From Candidatus Bathyarchaeota archaeon (GTDB taxonomy: Archaea > Thermoproteota > Bathyarchaeia > TCS64): DNA of 19,849 nucleotides. The translations under genes and the position numbers were made by a program. Shown here one piece after another: positions 7,254-14,905 of this stretch. Location: NCBI GenBank assembly GCA_014730055.1, contig WJIV01000211.1, positions 1 to 19,849 on the forward strand, given 5' to 3'. A model generated the notes under the pieces. The model made no database searches, was not told where the DNA came from, and saw only the letters and a list, made by a program, of their open reading frames with translations. Each line of letters starts with the position of its first letter. Within the stretch, counting starts at the first letter, position 1.

Positions 7254-8025
7254 CTACGAGATAATAGCAAGGCTCAAAGAAGAGCTTGAGAAGGGAAACA
7301 GAGCTGTACTCTTGACCCTAACTGAGAAAGAAGGTTCTGGGCCAAGGGAGCCTGGAAGTAAAATGCTTGTTACATCCAAAGGCAGGTCCTTAGGGACAAT
7401 AGGCGGAGGGGGGATGGAGAGGATTCTTGTGGATGCTGCAATGAAAGCCCTTGAAGAGGGGAAACCAAGGATCCTTGAGTTCACTATGGGAATACCGGCA
7501 AGAGAAGGGATGATAACTGTTGATAGTAAATGTGGGGGAGAAGTGAGAGTATTCATGGATGTGATTGATCCGTTACCAAGATTGATAGTTATGGGAAGTG
7601 GGTTGATAGCTCAGTCAGTAGCTCAGTACGCTAACGACTGCGGATTCGAGATAACAGTAGTAGACGATGCAGATACTGCTAGACCAGAGATTTTCCCATT
7701 TGCAAAACTGATTAACGATCCCTACCCGGAATCACTTGAGAAGCTAGAAATAAAAGCTAGCGACTACGTGTTGATGCTTCACGGAGAGACAGATTTTGAG
7801 CTACATGGCCTAAGGTATGCTGTAGATTCAGATCCTCAATTTATAGGATTACTTGGAAGCAAGAATAAGGCGAGAGAACATAAAAAACAGCTTATAGAGG
7901 AAGGCTACCCAACTGAAATTGTAGAGAAGATTTTGGGGCACGTTGGTCTAGATATCGGGGCTGAGACCCCAGAGGAAATTGGTATCAGCATAGTGGCGCA
8001 GTTGATAGATTTTAGGTACTCCTAG
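7246..8025 (+). CDS. xdhC: XdhC-like Mo-cofactor insertion factor, probable CTG start
   Basis: A chaperone that binds mature sulfurated molybdenum cofactor and inserts it into the hydroxylase. It has an N-terminal XdhC/CoxI domain and a C-terminal Rossmann-like domain. Visible: GSGPREPGSKM (30-40), CGGEV (96-100), the nucleotide-fold loop MGSGLIAQ (116-123), LLGSKNKAREH and the PEEIGISIVAQ tail. The first usual start is TTG 7312, which would remove 22 residues that match the family's N-terminal helix and first strand (DYEIIARLKEELEKGNRAVL). The frame is open back to 7243 with CTG 7246 as the only plausible start, 8 bases after GGAGAG (7232-7237). It overlaps the FeS gene by 8 bases. Its 3' end overlaps the convergent mocA by 14 bases. 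Confidence 0.88.
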   Translation: MSDYEIIARLKEELEKGNRAVLLTLTEKEGSGPREPGSKMLVTSKGRSLGTIGGGGMERILVDAAMKALEEGKPRILEFTMGIPAREGMITVDSKCGGEVRVFMDVIDPLPRLIVMGSGLIAQSVAQYANDCGFEITVVDDADTARPEIFPFAKLINDPYPESLEKLEIKASDYVLMLHGETDFELHGLRYAVDSDPQFIGLLGSKNKAREHKKQLIEEGYPTEIVEKILGHVGLDIGAETPEEIGISIVAQLIDFRYS

Positions 8026-8605
8026 ACGCCCACATTTCCTTGACTTTTTCAAAATCTTCAGGTGTATCCAGATCAATTCGGCACCATACGCTTCCTTCGA
8101 CGTACTTGTGTTTCTCTTCATACTTTTTGATGACGCCCTTCATGGTCTCGTCAGATCTCAGGTTAAGAAACTCGTTGAAAAGATCACTCCTCACTAGGAC
8201 CGGATGACCCTTTTTACCCCTATATAAAGGACTTACCAAGAGAGCTTCATCCTCATTGTCCATTTTTTCAATCATTCTTTTTAGCAAGTCATTTTTGAAA
8301 GCGAAGGTATCGCTTAGCACTAGGAAGGTAGCATCAGTATTCTCCGCTAGTTTTAAGATCCCTGTTTGGAAGCTTGTAGTCATCCCATTATCGTAGTTTC
8401 TATTATAGGCTTCCTCCGCCCCGTAACTATCAATAATTGGTTTGATCTCCTCCGAGTTATGACCGGTCACGACTATCGTTGGATATCCTTTCAGTTTGTT
8501 TAGTATGTGTTCTATAACCTTCTTATCTCCAACCTCAAGAAGAAGCTTATTGGTACCCATTCGGCTACTCTTACCAGCTGCAAGTACTATAGCGGATACC
8601 TTCAT
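8012..8605 (-). CDS. mocA: MocA-like molybdopterin cytidylyltransferase (MobA-like NTP transferase)
   Basis: A nucleotidyltransferase expected to join CMP to molybdopterin, making the dinucleotide cofactor used by xanthine dehydrogenase-type enzymes. The 197-residue length and the motif LAAGKSSRMGTNKLLL (8-23) mark the MobA-like fold; GMTTSFQTG is the MocA-style loop (bacterial forms have GMSSSL), and KKGHPVLV corresponds to the G-x-P loop. The usual acidic DMP/DQP element appears as LSDTF, so Met-Pro is lost while Asp stays. Its ATG overlaps the FeS-subunit stop (ATGA), placing it last in operon 2. CTP versus GTP preference is inferred from context. A generic sugar-nucleotide transferase is less likely. 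Confidence 0.83.
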   Translation of the reverse strand: MKVSAIVLAAGKSSRMGTNKLLLEVGDKKVIEHILNKLKGYPTIVVTGHNSEEIKPIIDSYGAEEAYNRNYDNGMTTSFQTGILKLAENTDATFLVLSDTFAFKNDLLKRMIEKMDNEDEALLVSPLYRGKKGHPVLVRSDLFNEFLNLRSDETMKGVIKKYEEKHKYVEGSVWCRIDLDTPEDFEKVKEMWASRST

Positions 8606-9063
8606 CTCATCTTCTCTGCAGCGCTCTGAACAGCCTTGACAATATTAACATACCCTGTGCATCTGCAAATATTGCCCTTGAGGTACTCTCTTATCTCAGC
8701 TTCGTCTGGTTCTGGATTATCAGATAACAGGGCTTTAGTAGTCATTATGAACCCAGGAGTACAGAATCCACACTGTACTGCTCCTTCCTCTAGGTAGCTT
8801 TCCTGTATAGGATGAAGTTTGTTCCCTTCACTTATTCCCTCAATTGTCTCTACACTCAAACCATCACAATCAACTGCGAGAGTCATGCATCCTAGTACAG
8901 GCTCTCCCTTAACCAAAACTGTGCATGCACCACATTCACCTATTCCGCACCCGTACTTGGAACCTGTTAGGTCCAGTTCTTCTCTTAGAAGATTTAGAAG
9001 TAGGGTCTGTGGAGGGACGTCGAATTCACGTTTGCGCCCGTTTATGGTTATTATTGTCTTCAT
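8602..9063 (-). CDS. Mo-hydroxylase [2Fe-2S] subunit (operon 2)
   Basis: The small electron-transfer subunit of the second hydroxylase; 153 residues from ATG 9063. All eight cluster cysteines are present: C39, C44, C47 and C59, then C98, C101, C133 and C135, numbering identical to the operon 1 protein. Sequence elsewhere is clearly different, so this is not a recent copy. The upstream ATG at 9087 would add eight residues absent from the family; ATG 9063 overlaps the FAD-subunit stop by one base (TAATG) and follows GAGAGGAG with suitable spacing. Its stop overlaps the mocA start. Confidence 0.95.
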   Translation of the reverse strand: MKTIITINGRKREFDVPPQTLLLNLLREELDLTGSKYGCGIGECGACTVLVKGEPVLGCMTLAVDCDGLSVETIEGISEGNKLHPIQESYLEEGAVQCGFCTPGFIMTTKALLSDNPEPDEAEIREYLKGNICRCTGYVNIVKAVQSAAEKMR

Positions 9064-9959
9064 TATTCCATCTCCTCTCTTTTCCATGCCCTGGTGATCG
9101 CTTCGATGGCGATTCCCTCGGCTGCTGCGTACCTATACTCAGAGGTCCCACGGATATCTGTAATGGGCTTTATACCTGAGGAAACCCTCTTCGCGGTTTC
9201 TCTTATTACATCTGGCCCTAACTTTTTTCCAATCAGCCAATCCTCTACATCGTATATTCTAAGCGGCGTAGGGGCAACGCTCCCCACGCCAAGCTTTACA
9301 TCTATTACTTCATCATCTCTCGTCTCTAACACGACCCCAATGCTTATTGTGCTGATGTCTAATGAAGTCCTTCCTATACTTATGAAACTTGAACCAGTAT
9401 TATTGTTTGGCACTTTGATCTTGAATTCCTTGACAAGCTCCTCTTCTTTGAGGACGATTACACCAGGAGCTGTGAAGAACTCAGAAACTTTGATTTCCGT
9501 ATCTCCGTTAGAGCCTGAGATAATTGCTAGTGCATCTAGAGTTATTAATCCCAGTGCACCATCCGCTGCAGGGGATGCGTTACAGACATTTCCACCAAGG
9601 GTCCCCATGTTTCGAATTTGAACCGAACCAATAGACTTAACACACTGTTGGAGTAATGGGAGCTTTCTCTGTATTATTGTACTCCTCTCGACATCCCTTA
9701 AACTCGTTGCAGCGCCGATGAAAATCCAATCCCCTTCCTCACGTATCCCTTCTAGTTCGGGTATGTACTTGAGGCTGACAATGTTAGAAGGTTCTAGAAG
9801 TCTCTGCTTCATCTTAGGTATTAGGTCTGTACCACCTGCCATGAGCTTCACATCGTTCAGTTCTGATAGGAGCTTCAGGGCTTCCTCGACTGTTTCTGGT
9901 TTGTGGTACTTGAAGGTTTTCGTAATTATATGGGTATTAACATTATTTATAGCAGTCAT
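9063..9959 (-). CDS. Mo-hydroxylase FAD-binding subunit (operon 2)
   Basis: The medium, FAD-binding subunit; 298 residues. Motifs AGGTDL (41-46), QIRNMGTLGGN (114-124) and NASPAAD (127-133) match the CoxM/XdhB family, and the C-terminal domain ends with the same KPITDIRGTSEYR signature as its operon 1 relative. It has about ten extra N-terminal residues (start MTAINNVNTH). The ATG overlaps the large-subunit stop (ATGA), indicating tight translational coupling. There is no extra iron-sulfur insertion. The electron acceptor is not evident. Confidence 0.93.
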   Translation of the reverse strand: MTAINNVNTHIITKTFKYHKPETVEEALKLLSELNDVKLMAGGTDLIPKMKQRLLEPSNIVSLKYIPELEGIREEGDWIFIGAATSLRDVERSTIIQRKLPLLQQCVKSIGSVQIRNMGTLGGNVCNASPAADGALGLITLDALAIISGSNGDTEIKVSEFFTAPGVIVLKEEELVKEFKIKVPNNNTGSSFISIGRTSLDISTISIGVVLETRDDEVIDVKLGVGSVAPTPLRIYDVEDWLIGKKLGPDVIRETAKRVSSGIKPITDIRGTSEYRYAAAEGIAIEAITRAWKREEME

Positions 9960-12304
9960 TTTACTTTCTCCTTCAAGGCCTTCAGTATCTTATCTTTAGT
10001 TATAGGGAGTTCAAAGAAACGGATACCTAGAGCGTTCTGGATGGCATTGGCCACGGCTCCAGCTACGGGATTAAGGGCTCCTTCACCTATTCCTTTTGCT
10101 CCAAAGGGACCCGTTGGTTCGTAGGTATCGGCGAAAAACACTGTAAAGTTTTCTAGATTCGGGAGATCTCTGGTTGTTGGTATCTTATAGTCCGACAGAA
10201 AGCCATGGTTCCATAGGTCTCCGCTATTAGGATCGTAAGGTGTGTCTTCGTTTACTGTCATGCTCCATCCCTGTGCGAATCCTCCATGGATCTGCCCCAT
10301 TGCTAGTTTTGGATTAATTACAGTGCCAATGTCAGCGCCTGCGATTACCCTCTTCAAGGCTACCCTACCTGTCCAAGTGTCAACCTCTACCTCAACAAAG
10401 TAACCCGTGAAGTGAGGTGGACAACTGGGTTGCCTGTAACTCTCAACTGCTGCTATCGTGCCCAGGTTCTTATGTCTCATGGTATAAGCTAATTCTTTGT
10501 AGGTTATCTCTCGCCCCTCTATTCCCTCGGCATAGACTACAGCTTGATCTCTCTGAGGATCGAACCTGAATCTAAGAGCATGAGGGTAGGCATCCAGAAG
10601 TTTCCCAGCCTGTTCCCTTATCTTCTCCTTAACTTTCCCTGCCACCTTTAAGGCAGCTCCTCCTCCGCTGTAGATACCTCTCGAAGCATGAGTACAGACA
10701 TCGTAAACAGTTGTCCCTGTGTCTGCTCTCACAATATTAACCTTATAATATGGGATAGAAAGCTCCTCTGCGATAATTTTCGCGTTTGCATCCATTGTAC
10801 CACCACCGTGGTCCATCAGCGCAGATACGTAGTCAAAGGTTCCATCTTCATTCATCTTTACCATGGCGCCCCCAAAGTCCACGACGGAGCCAGGAACTGG
10901 TGCTCCTGCGCTACTTGTATGGTAGCCTCTACCCATTCCTATACCTCTGCGGTATCTTCCAATCTGATCCTGCGGTTTTGGTCTGTTATACCAGTCGATC
11001 ATCTCAGAGCCCTTCTCAAGTATCTCCTCCACGCCACAGCTCCTGATCACCGATTTTACACTGGGTCCTTGACCCCAGAATACGTCTCCCTCACCTATGT
11101 AGTTCATGAGTCTGAAGTCCAGTGGGTCCATTCCAATCTTTTCGGCAAGTTCGTCCATCATGGTCTCGACAACCCATGTAATCTGAGGGTTGCCATATCC
11201 CCTGAAGGCACACGCAGGTACCTTGTTGGTGTAAACCGCCTTTCCCACGTAGCTCTTGTGTGGGAGCTTGTATAAACTAACCCACCAACCCACGACGCAG
11301 CCCAATAAGGGATAGGCCTGGATCTGATGCCCACCTATGTCCAGGTAGGCGTCAAGATGCCCAGCAGTTAGAGTGCCATCCTTTTTAGCACCCAGTTTTA
11401 GCTTAAATGTCATCTGATAACTGCAGTGATCACGAAGGTCCTCCTCTCGAGTGTAGCTGAGTTTGACCGGCCTGTTGGCTTTTAGAGCCAGAGCGACGGC
11501 TATAGGCACGACGGGGTTTACCTGAATACTGGATCCAAAACTTCCACCGAGAGGTACCTTGATTATCCTTATCTTTCCCATGGGTATATCAAAAATCTCG
11601 TGTAGCAGAATTCTAGTGTTGTGAAGGGTTTGAGTCGTACTCCAAACCGTAACACCTCCATCGGGCTCAGGTCTGACTAGAGCTGATTTTGTCTCCATCT
11701 GTGTATGGTATCGGCGATTTGTTCTATAGATCCTCTCCACAATAAAGTCTGACTCCTCGAAGCCCTCCTGGCTATTGCCCTCCTGGATTTCTAAGTCGCA
11801 TGCTATGTTTCTCTCAACTTTCAGGATCTCATCGTCCAGCTCGATATAATCGTGAATAGGATCCATATCTTTCTCCATCGACTCCATTGCGTCGTAGACC
11901 GCTGGTAATACCTCGTAATCCACTTTGATGGACTCAAGAGCGAACTGGGCCTCTTCTTCTGATTCAGCAGCAACTGCTGCTATGGGCTCCCCGACATAGC
12001 GGGGTTTTTTGGATAATACCTTCCAGTCCTTGTAGGTGGAATCCGGTGTACTTACAAGTCTTGGGCAGAAGAGGACATCCGGAACCTCGTCGGGTGTGAT
12101 CGTAACTGTGTTCTCATCTCGGATGGCTGAAACGTCGATAGACTTGACCCTCGCGTGGGGGTGAGGGCTCTTTAAGACTCTCGCATACAACATATTCTGT
12201 AGCTTCAGATCGGAGGCATATTTCTCCCTGCCAGTAACCTTGGCTATACCATCCTGTCTAGGAGTGTCTTTACCTAGAACTGAGAACGACTGATTATTGG
12301 ACAT
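9956..12304 (-). CDS. Xanthine dehydrogenase-family molybdenum-binding subunit (operon 2)
   Basis: The large catalytic subunit of the second hydroxylase; 782 residues. The family frame is clear: GKVTGREKYASD-type start (about 19-32), AFRGYG (366-371), MDPLDFRLMN (392-401), and GAKGIGE (735-741) with Glu741 as expected catalytic base. It departs from the first enzyme at several cofactor loops: GGSFGSS (253-259) instead of GGAFGGK, and DHGGGT (498-503) instead of ExGQGS. Cys365 immediately precedes AFR, at the place of the active-site Cys in CO dehydrogenase CoxL, but the canonical AYRCSFR is absent. ATG 12304 is unambiguous. A 14-bp palindrome lies 15 bases upstream. Substrate unknown. Confidence 0.92.
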   Translation of the reverse strand: MSNNQSFSVLGKDTPRQDGIAKVTGREKYASDLKLQNMLYARVLKSPHPHARVKSIDVSAIRDENTVTITPDEVPDVLFCPRLVSTPDSTYKDWKVLSKKPRYVGEPIAAVAAESEEEAQFALESIKVDYEVLPAVYDAMESMEKDMDPIHDYIELDDEILKVERNIACDLEIQEGNSQEGFEESDFIVERIYRTNRRYHTQMETKSALVRPEPDGGVTVWSTTQTLHNTRILLHEIFDIPMGKIRIIKVPLGGSFGSSIQVNPVVPIAVALALKANRPVKLSYTREEDLRDHCSYQMTFKLKLGAKKDGTLTAGHLDAYLDIGGHQIQAYPLLGCVVGWWVSLYKLPHKSYVGKAVYTNKVPACAFRGYGNPQITWVVETMMDELAEKIGMDPLDFRLMNYIGEGDVFWGQGPSVKSVIRSCGVEEILEKGSEMIDWYNRPKPQDQIGRYRRGIGMGRGYHTSSAGAPVPGSVVDFGGAMVKMNEDGTFDYVSALMDHGGGTMDANAKIIAEELSIPYYKVNIVRADTGTTVYDVCTHASRGIYSGGGAALKVAGKVKEKIREQAGKLLDAYPHALRFRFDPQRDQAVVYAEGIEGREITYKELAYTMRHKNLGTIAAVESYRQPSCPPHFTGYFVEVEVDTWTGRVALKRVIAGADIGTVINPKLAMGQIHGGFAQGWSMTVNEDTPYDPNSGDLWNHGFLSDYKIPTTRDLPNLENFTVFFADTYEPTGPFGAKGIGEGALNPVAGAVANAIQNALGIRFFELPITKDKILKALKEKVK

Positions 12305-12318
12305 TACAAAAATTATCC

Positions 12319-12332
12319 TTAATCATGATTAA
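12319..12332. promoter_or_regulatory. 14-bp perfect palindrome upstream of hydroxylase operon 2
   Basis: TTAATCATGATTAA is an exact 14-bp palindrome in the 37-base gap between the NikR-like gene and the large subunit. It overlaps the probable TATA region for the large subunit (TTTTTAATC on the minus strand, about 25-33 bases before the ATG). It could be an operator that lets the hydroxylase genes be controlled apart from the regulator gene; which protein binds is inference. Confidence 0.5.
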
Positions 12333-12341
12333 AAAGTGTAA

Positions 12342-12746
12342 TCAACCAGAGACCGGAGTAACGGTGTAGTTTACCTCTTGTACCCCGCTTATGGCCTTTG
12401 CCTTTGAAACAAAGTTCATGACTTTTTCAGCATCGCCTTTAACAAGGTAGATCTCAAGACAGTATCCTTCCTCCGTATGGAGATGCATATTACCGAATAT
12501 TATATCATCGAAGCCGTTTCTTAACTCCATTAGACCTAGATGGCTCTTGGTGCTATTTGTCTCGCTGATAACTGTAACTGTTGAGAGTATTAGGCCTCGG
12601 AGTCTTGATTGGAGGGTTAGCTGACTTAGACTATCCCTGATGGCTATCCTCATCGCCTCAGATCTGCTACTATATCCGAACTTTTCAACGAAATCATCTA
12701 GTCGCTGAAGAAGTTCAGGGGTAAGGCTAACGCTTATTACGGTCAT
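12342..12746 (-). CDS. NikR-like ribbon-helix-helix metal regulator
   Basis: A 134-residue transcription factor with an N-terminal ribbon-helix-helix DNA-binding domain (VISVSLTPELLQRLDDFVEK..SRSEAMR, about 3-45) and a C-terminal ACT-like metal-binding domain. Against E. coli NikR, the nickel ligands His87, His89 and Cys95 correspond to His88, His90 and Cys96 (MHLH...YCLEI), but the position of His76 is Asn77. The low-affinity and DNA-contact residues also differ. It is thus a NikR relative whose metal may not be nickel. It is first in the operon 2 strand, 37 bases before the large subunit, and divergent from the P1B ATPase, so candidate targets are both neighbours and itself. Confidence 0.85.
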   Translation of the reverse strand: MTVISVSLTPELLQRLDDFVEKFGYSSRSEAMRIAIRDSLSQLTLQSRLRGLILSTVTVISETNSTKSHLGLMELRNGFDDIIFGNMHLHTEEGYCLEIYLVKGDAEKVMNFVSKAKAISGVQEVNYTVTPVSG

Positions 12747-12748
12747 AT

Positions 12749-12821
12749 GTTAATAAGTAATACCGAGTTTTTTATTAATTTCTAATAAAATTCCTTCTAT
12801 AAATAGCATTAAGTTAATAAG
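12749..12821. promoter_or_regulatory. Divergent control region between NikR-like gene and P1B ATPase
   Basis: This A/T-rich 114-base spacer holds an exact 7-bp inverted repeat TTTATTA/TAATAAA (12771-12777 and 12783-12789) that overlaps the likely minus-strand TATA element, about 28 bases before the regulator ATG. A TATA-like box TATAAATA (12798-12805) faces the ATPase. GTTAATAAG occurs twice as a direct repeat (12749-12757, 12813-12821), flanking the region. The pattern fits autoregulation plus ATPase control, which is inference. Confidence 0.45.
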
Positions 12822-12860
12822 GATTTTTCCATTGACTAAGTTGAAAAAACGGCGACATTA

Positions 12861-14852
12861 ATGAATGAGCAAGAGCACAATCATGAACACGAGGAGGATA
12901 AATATTCTCGCTCAATCTGCAAGACCTGTGATCTGAGTGGAACCTGCCCTACGTGCACCATATCCGAGAAAAGGCATGATCACGACCACGAACATGACCA
13001 CGATGATGAAGGTTGGGGAGTACTCGCTGCATCAGGTGTAGCAATAGCATTGGGTATTATTCTTAATTATTTAGGCCTATATTCGCCCATAGATAAGGCA
13101 CTTCTTGTAGCTGCTATGATAGCTACAGGTTGGCCCTTGGCAGAAAACGGTGTGAGAAACCTGCTACATGGAAGAATTGGTATAAACCTACTCGTAACAA
13201 TCGCCGCCATCGGTGCGACAGCTATAGGACAATTCGAGGAAGGCGCTTTGGTGGTGTTTCTTTTCAGCATATCACTAAAGCTAGAGCTCATTGCTACCGA
13301 CAGGGCACGGCATGCAATAGAGGCTTTGATGGACCTAAGGCCAGAGGTCGCCACTATCATACGTGATGGTAAAGAGGTCGAAATACATGTTGATAATGTT
13401 CTCCCAGGTGAGATCTTCATCGTCAAACCTGGGGATCGTATTCCATTAGATGGGACTGTCATTGAGGGGTCCACGAGTGTAGATCAGGCCACTATAACCG
13501 GTGAATCTGTCCCGGTTTCGAAGATACTCTCGGATGAGGTTTATGCCGGTACCATAAATTTGGATGGTGTTGTACGGGTGAAGACCTTAAGAGCATCTGG
13601 GGAGACTATGTTATCAAATATTCTTAGGATGGTCCATGAGGCAGAGGACAGGAGGAGCCCTACAGAGACATTAGTGAATAGATTTGCACGATACTACACT
13701 CCAGCAATAATAATTTTAGCAACTATAGTTGCGACAGGGCCTCCGTTACTGCTAGGGCATCCATGGATTCCATCGATTTACAGGAGCTTGGTACTACTTG
13801 TGATAGGTTGTCCCTGTGCATTGACTATAGCAACCCCTGTCACTATGGTTTCAGCCATCACTAGTGCAAGCAGAAATGGTGTCTTGGTAAAGGGAAGCAA
13901 CTATATAGAGGAGATCGATAAAGCTAAGGTCTTCACCTTCGACAAAACTGGCACCCTTACCCTTGGAAAGCTGGTGATAACTGATGTTAATACAGTCGAA
14001 GTTTCTCATGATGAGCTAATTGGAATCGCTGCTGCCTTAGAAGTCAATAGCAAGCACCCAATAGCAGAGGCAATAGTTAGTTATGCGAAGGAAGAAGGAA
14101 TCAATGTTCCTGAAGTCTCTGATTTCCGTAGTGTGACGGGTCAGGGAATTGAGGGAGTTATAGATGGAACGGACTATATTATTGGTAATGCTAAGCTACT
14201 GCAGGAAAGAGGAATAGAATTCTCCGAGGAAACCCGATCCCAACTCCAAAAAGAAGGAAAGACCAGCGTAATGGTGGCCAGCGAAGACAAGGTTCTGGGC
14301 TACATAAGCCTGATGGACACCTATAGGGAGGAAGCAAAGAAGGCTATCAACGAACTTCGCAAGAGAGGAATGAAGGTTGAGATGCTTACGGGGGATAACT
14401 ACGAGACGGCTCAAGCTATAGCCACTCAGCTAGGATTCAATGGGGTCCATGCAGAGCTATTACCTGATGATAAGGTTCGTACCGTGGAGGAGCTTAAAAA
14501 GTTCGGCACAGTTGTAATGGTTGGTGACGGTGTTAACGACGCCCCTGCATTGGCTACTGCCAACGTTGGGGTTGCGATGGGGGGGCTGGGCAGCGATATT
14601 GCTTTGGAAACCGCGGATATAGTTCTCCTTGAAGATAATCTAAGCAGGATTAGTTACCTTCTTAAGCTGGCCAGGACGACTGTCAGTCGCATGAAGGAGA
14701 ACATCGCAGTCGCCTTGCTTGTTAAATTAGGTATAGTTATTCTCGGTGCTTTTGGATTTATCACCTTATGGATGGCAGTTATACTAGGAGATGTGGGTCT
14801 AACCTTGTTGGTAATACTTAACAGCGTTAGGATAAGTAATATTAAACCCTAA
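12861..14852 (+). CDS. P1B-type heavy-metal-translocating ATPase (Zn/Cd/Pb-type)
   Basis: A membrane pump that exports metal ions using ATP. P-type ATPase landmarks: TGES (213-216), CPC metal motif (317-319), phosphorylated Asp361 in DKTGT, HP (399-400) and GDGVND (555-560). Lys622 and Asp644 (in the DVG of the last helix) match the metal-site pair of the P1B-2 (ZntA-like) group, so Zn(II), Cd(II) or Pb(II) is the likely load; Co or Ni is less likely. The N-terminus has no HMA ferredoxin-fold domain; instead, residues 1-50 are rich in His and Asp, with CKTC and CPTC motifs (20-32). Divergent from the NikR-like regulator, which may control it. ATG 12861 has no clear ribosome site. Confidence 0.92.
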   Translation: MNEQEHNHEHEEDKYSRSICKTCDLSGTCPTCTISEKRHDHDHEHDHDDEGWGVLAASGVAIALGIILNYLGLYSPIDKALLVAAMIATGWPLAENGVRNLLHGRIGINLLVTIAAIGATAIGQFEEGALVVFLFSISLKLELIATDRARHAIEALMDLRPEVATIIRDGKEVEIHVDNVLPGEIFIVKPGDRIPLDGTVIEGSTSVDQATITGESVPVSKILSDEVYAGTINLDGVVRVKTLRASGETMLSNILRMVHEAEDRRSPTETLVNRFARYYTPAIIILATIVATGPPLLLGHPWIPSIYRSLVLLVIGCPCALTIATPVTMVSAITSASRNGVLVKGSNYIEEIDKAKVFTFDKTGTLTLGKLVITDVNTVEVSHDELIGIAAALEVNSKHPIAEAIVSYAKEEGINVPEVSDFRSVTGQGIEGVIDGTDYIIGNAKLLQERGIEFSEETRSQLQKEGKTSVMVASEDKVLGYISLMDTYREEAKKAINELRKRGMKVEMLTGDNYETAQAIATQLGFNGVHAELLPDDKVRTVEELKKFGTVVMVGDGVNDAPALATANVGVAMGGLGSDIALETADIVLLEDNLSRISYLLKLARTTVSRMKENIAVALLVKLGIVILGAFGFITLWMAVILGDVGLTLLVILNSVRISNIKP

Positions 14853-14905
14853 AAAAAGATAAGAATAAAAGCCAAGATACAGGGTATTTTTGCGCTGGTG
14901 AGCTT

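Noticed and set aside
10688..11275. Long open frames antisense to the hydroxylase large subunit (also 8819-9179, 9094-9621, 9718-10124)
   Set aside because: Their translations have no family resemblance and lie fully opposite to well-supported genes; they are codon-bias shadows.
9956..12304. CO dehydrogenase (CoxL) identity for the operon 2 large subunit
   Set aside because: Cys365 aligns with the CoxL cysteine, but the surrounding AYRCSFR motif is absent (ACAFRGYG instead), so form I CO dehydrogenase is not supported.
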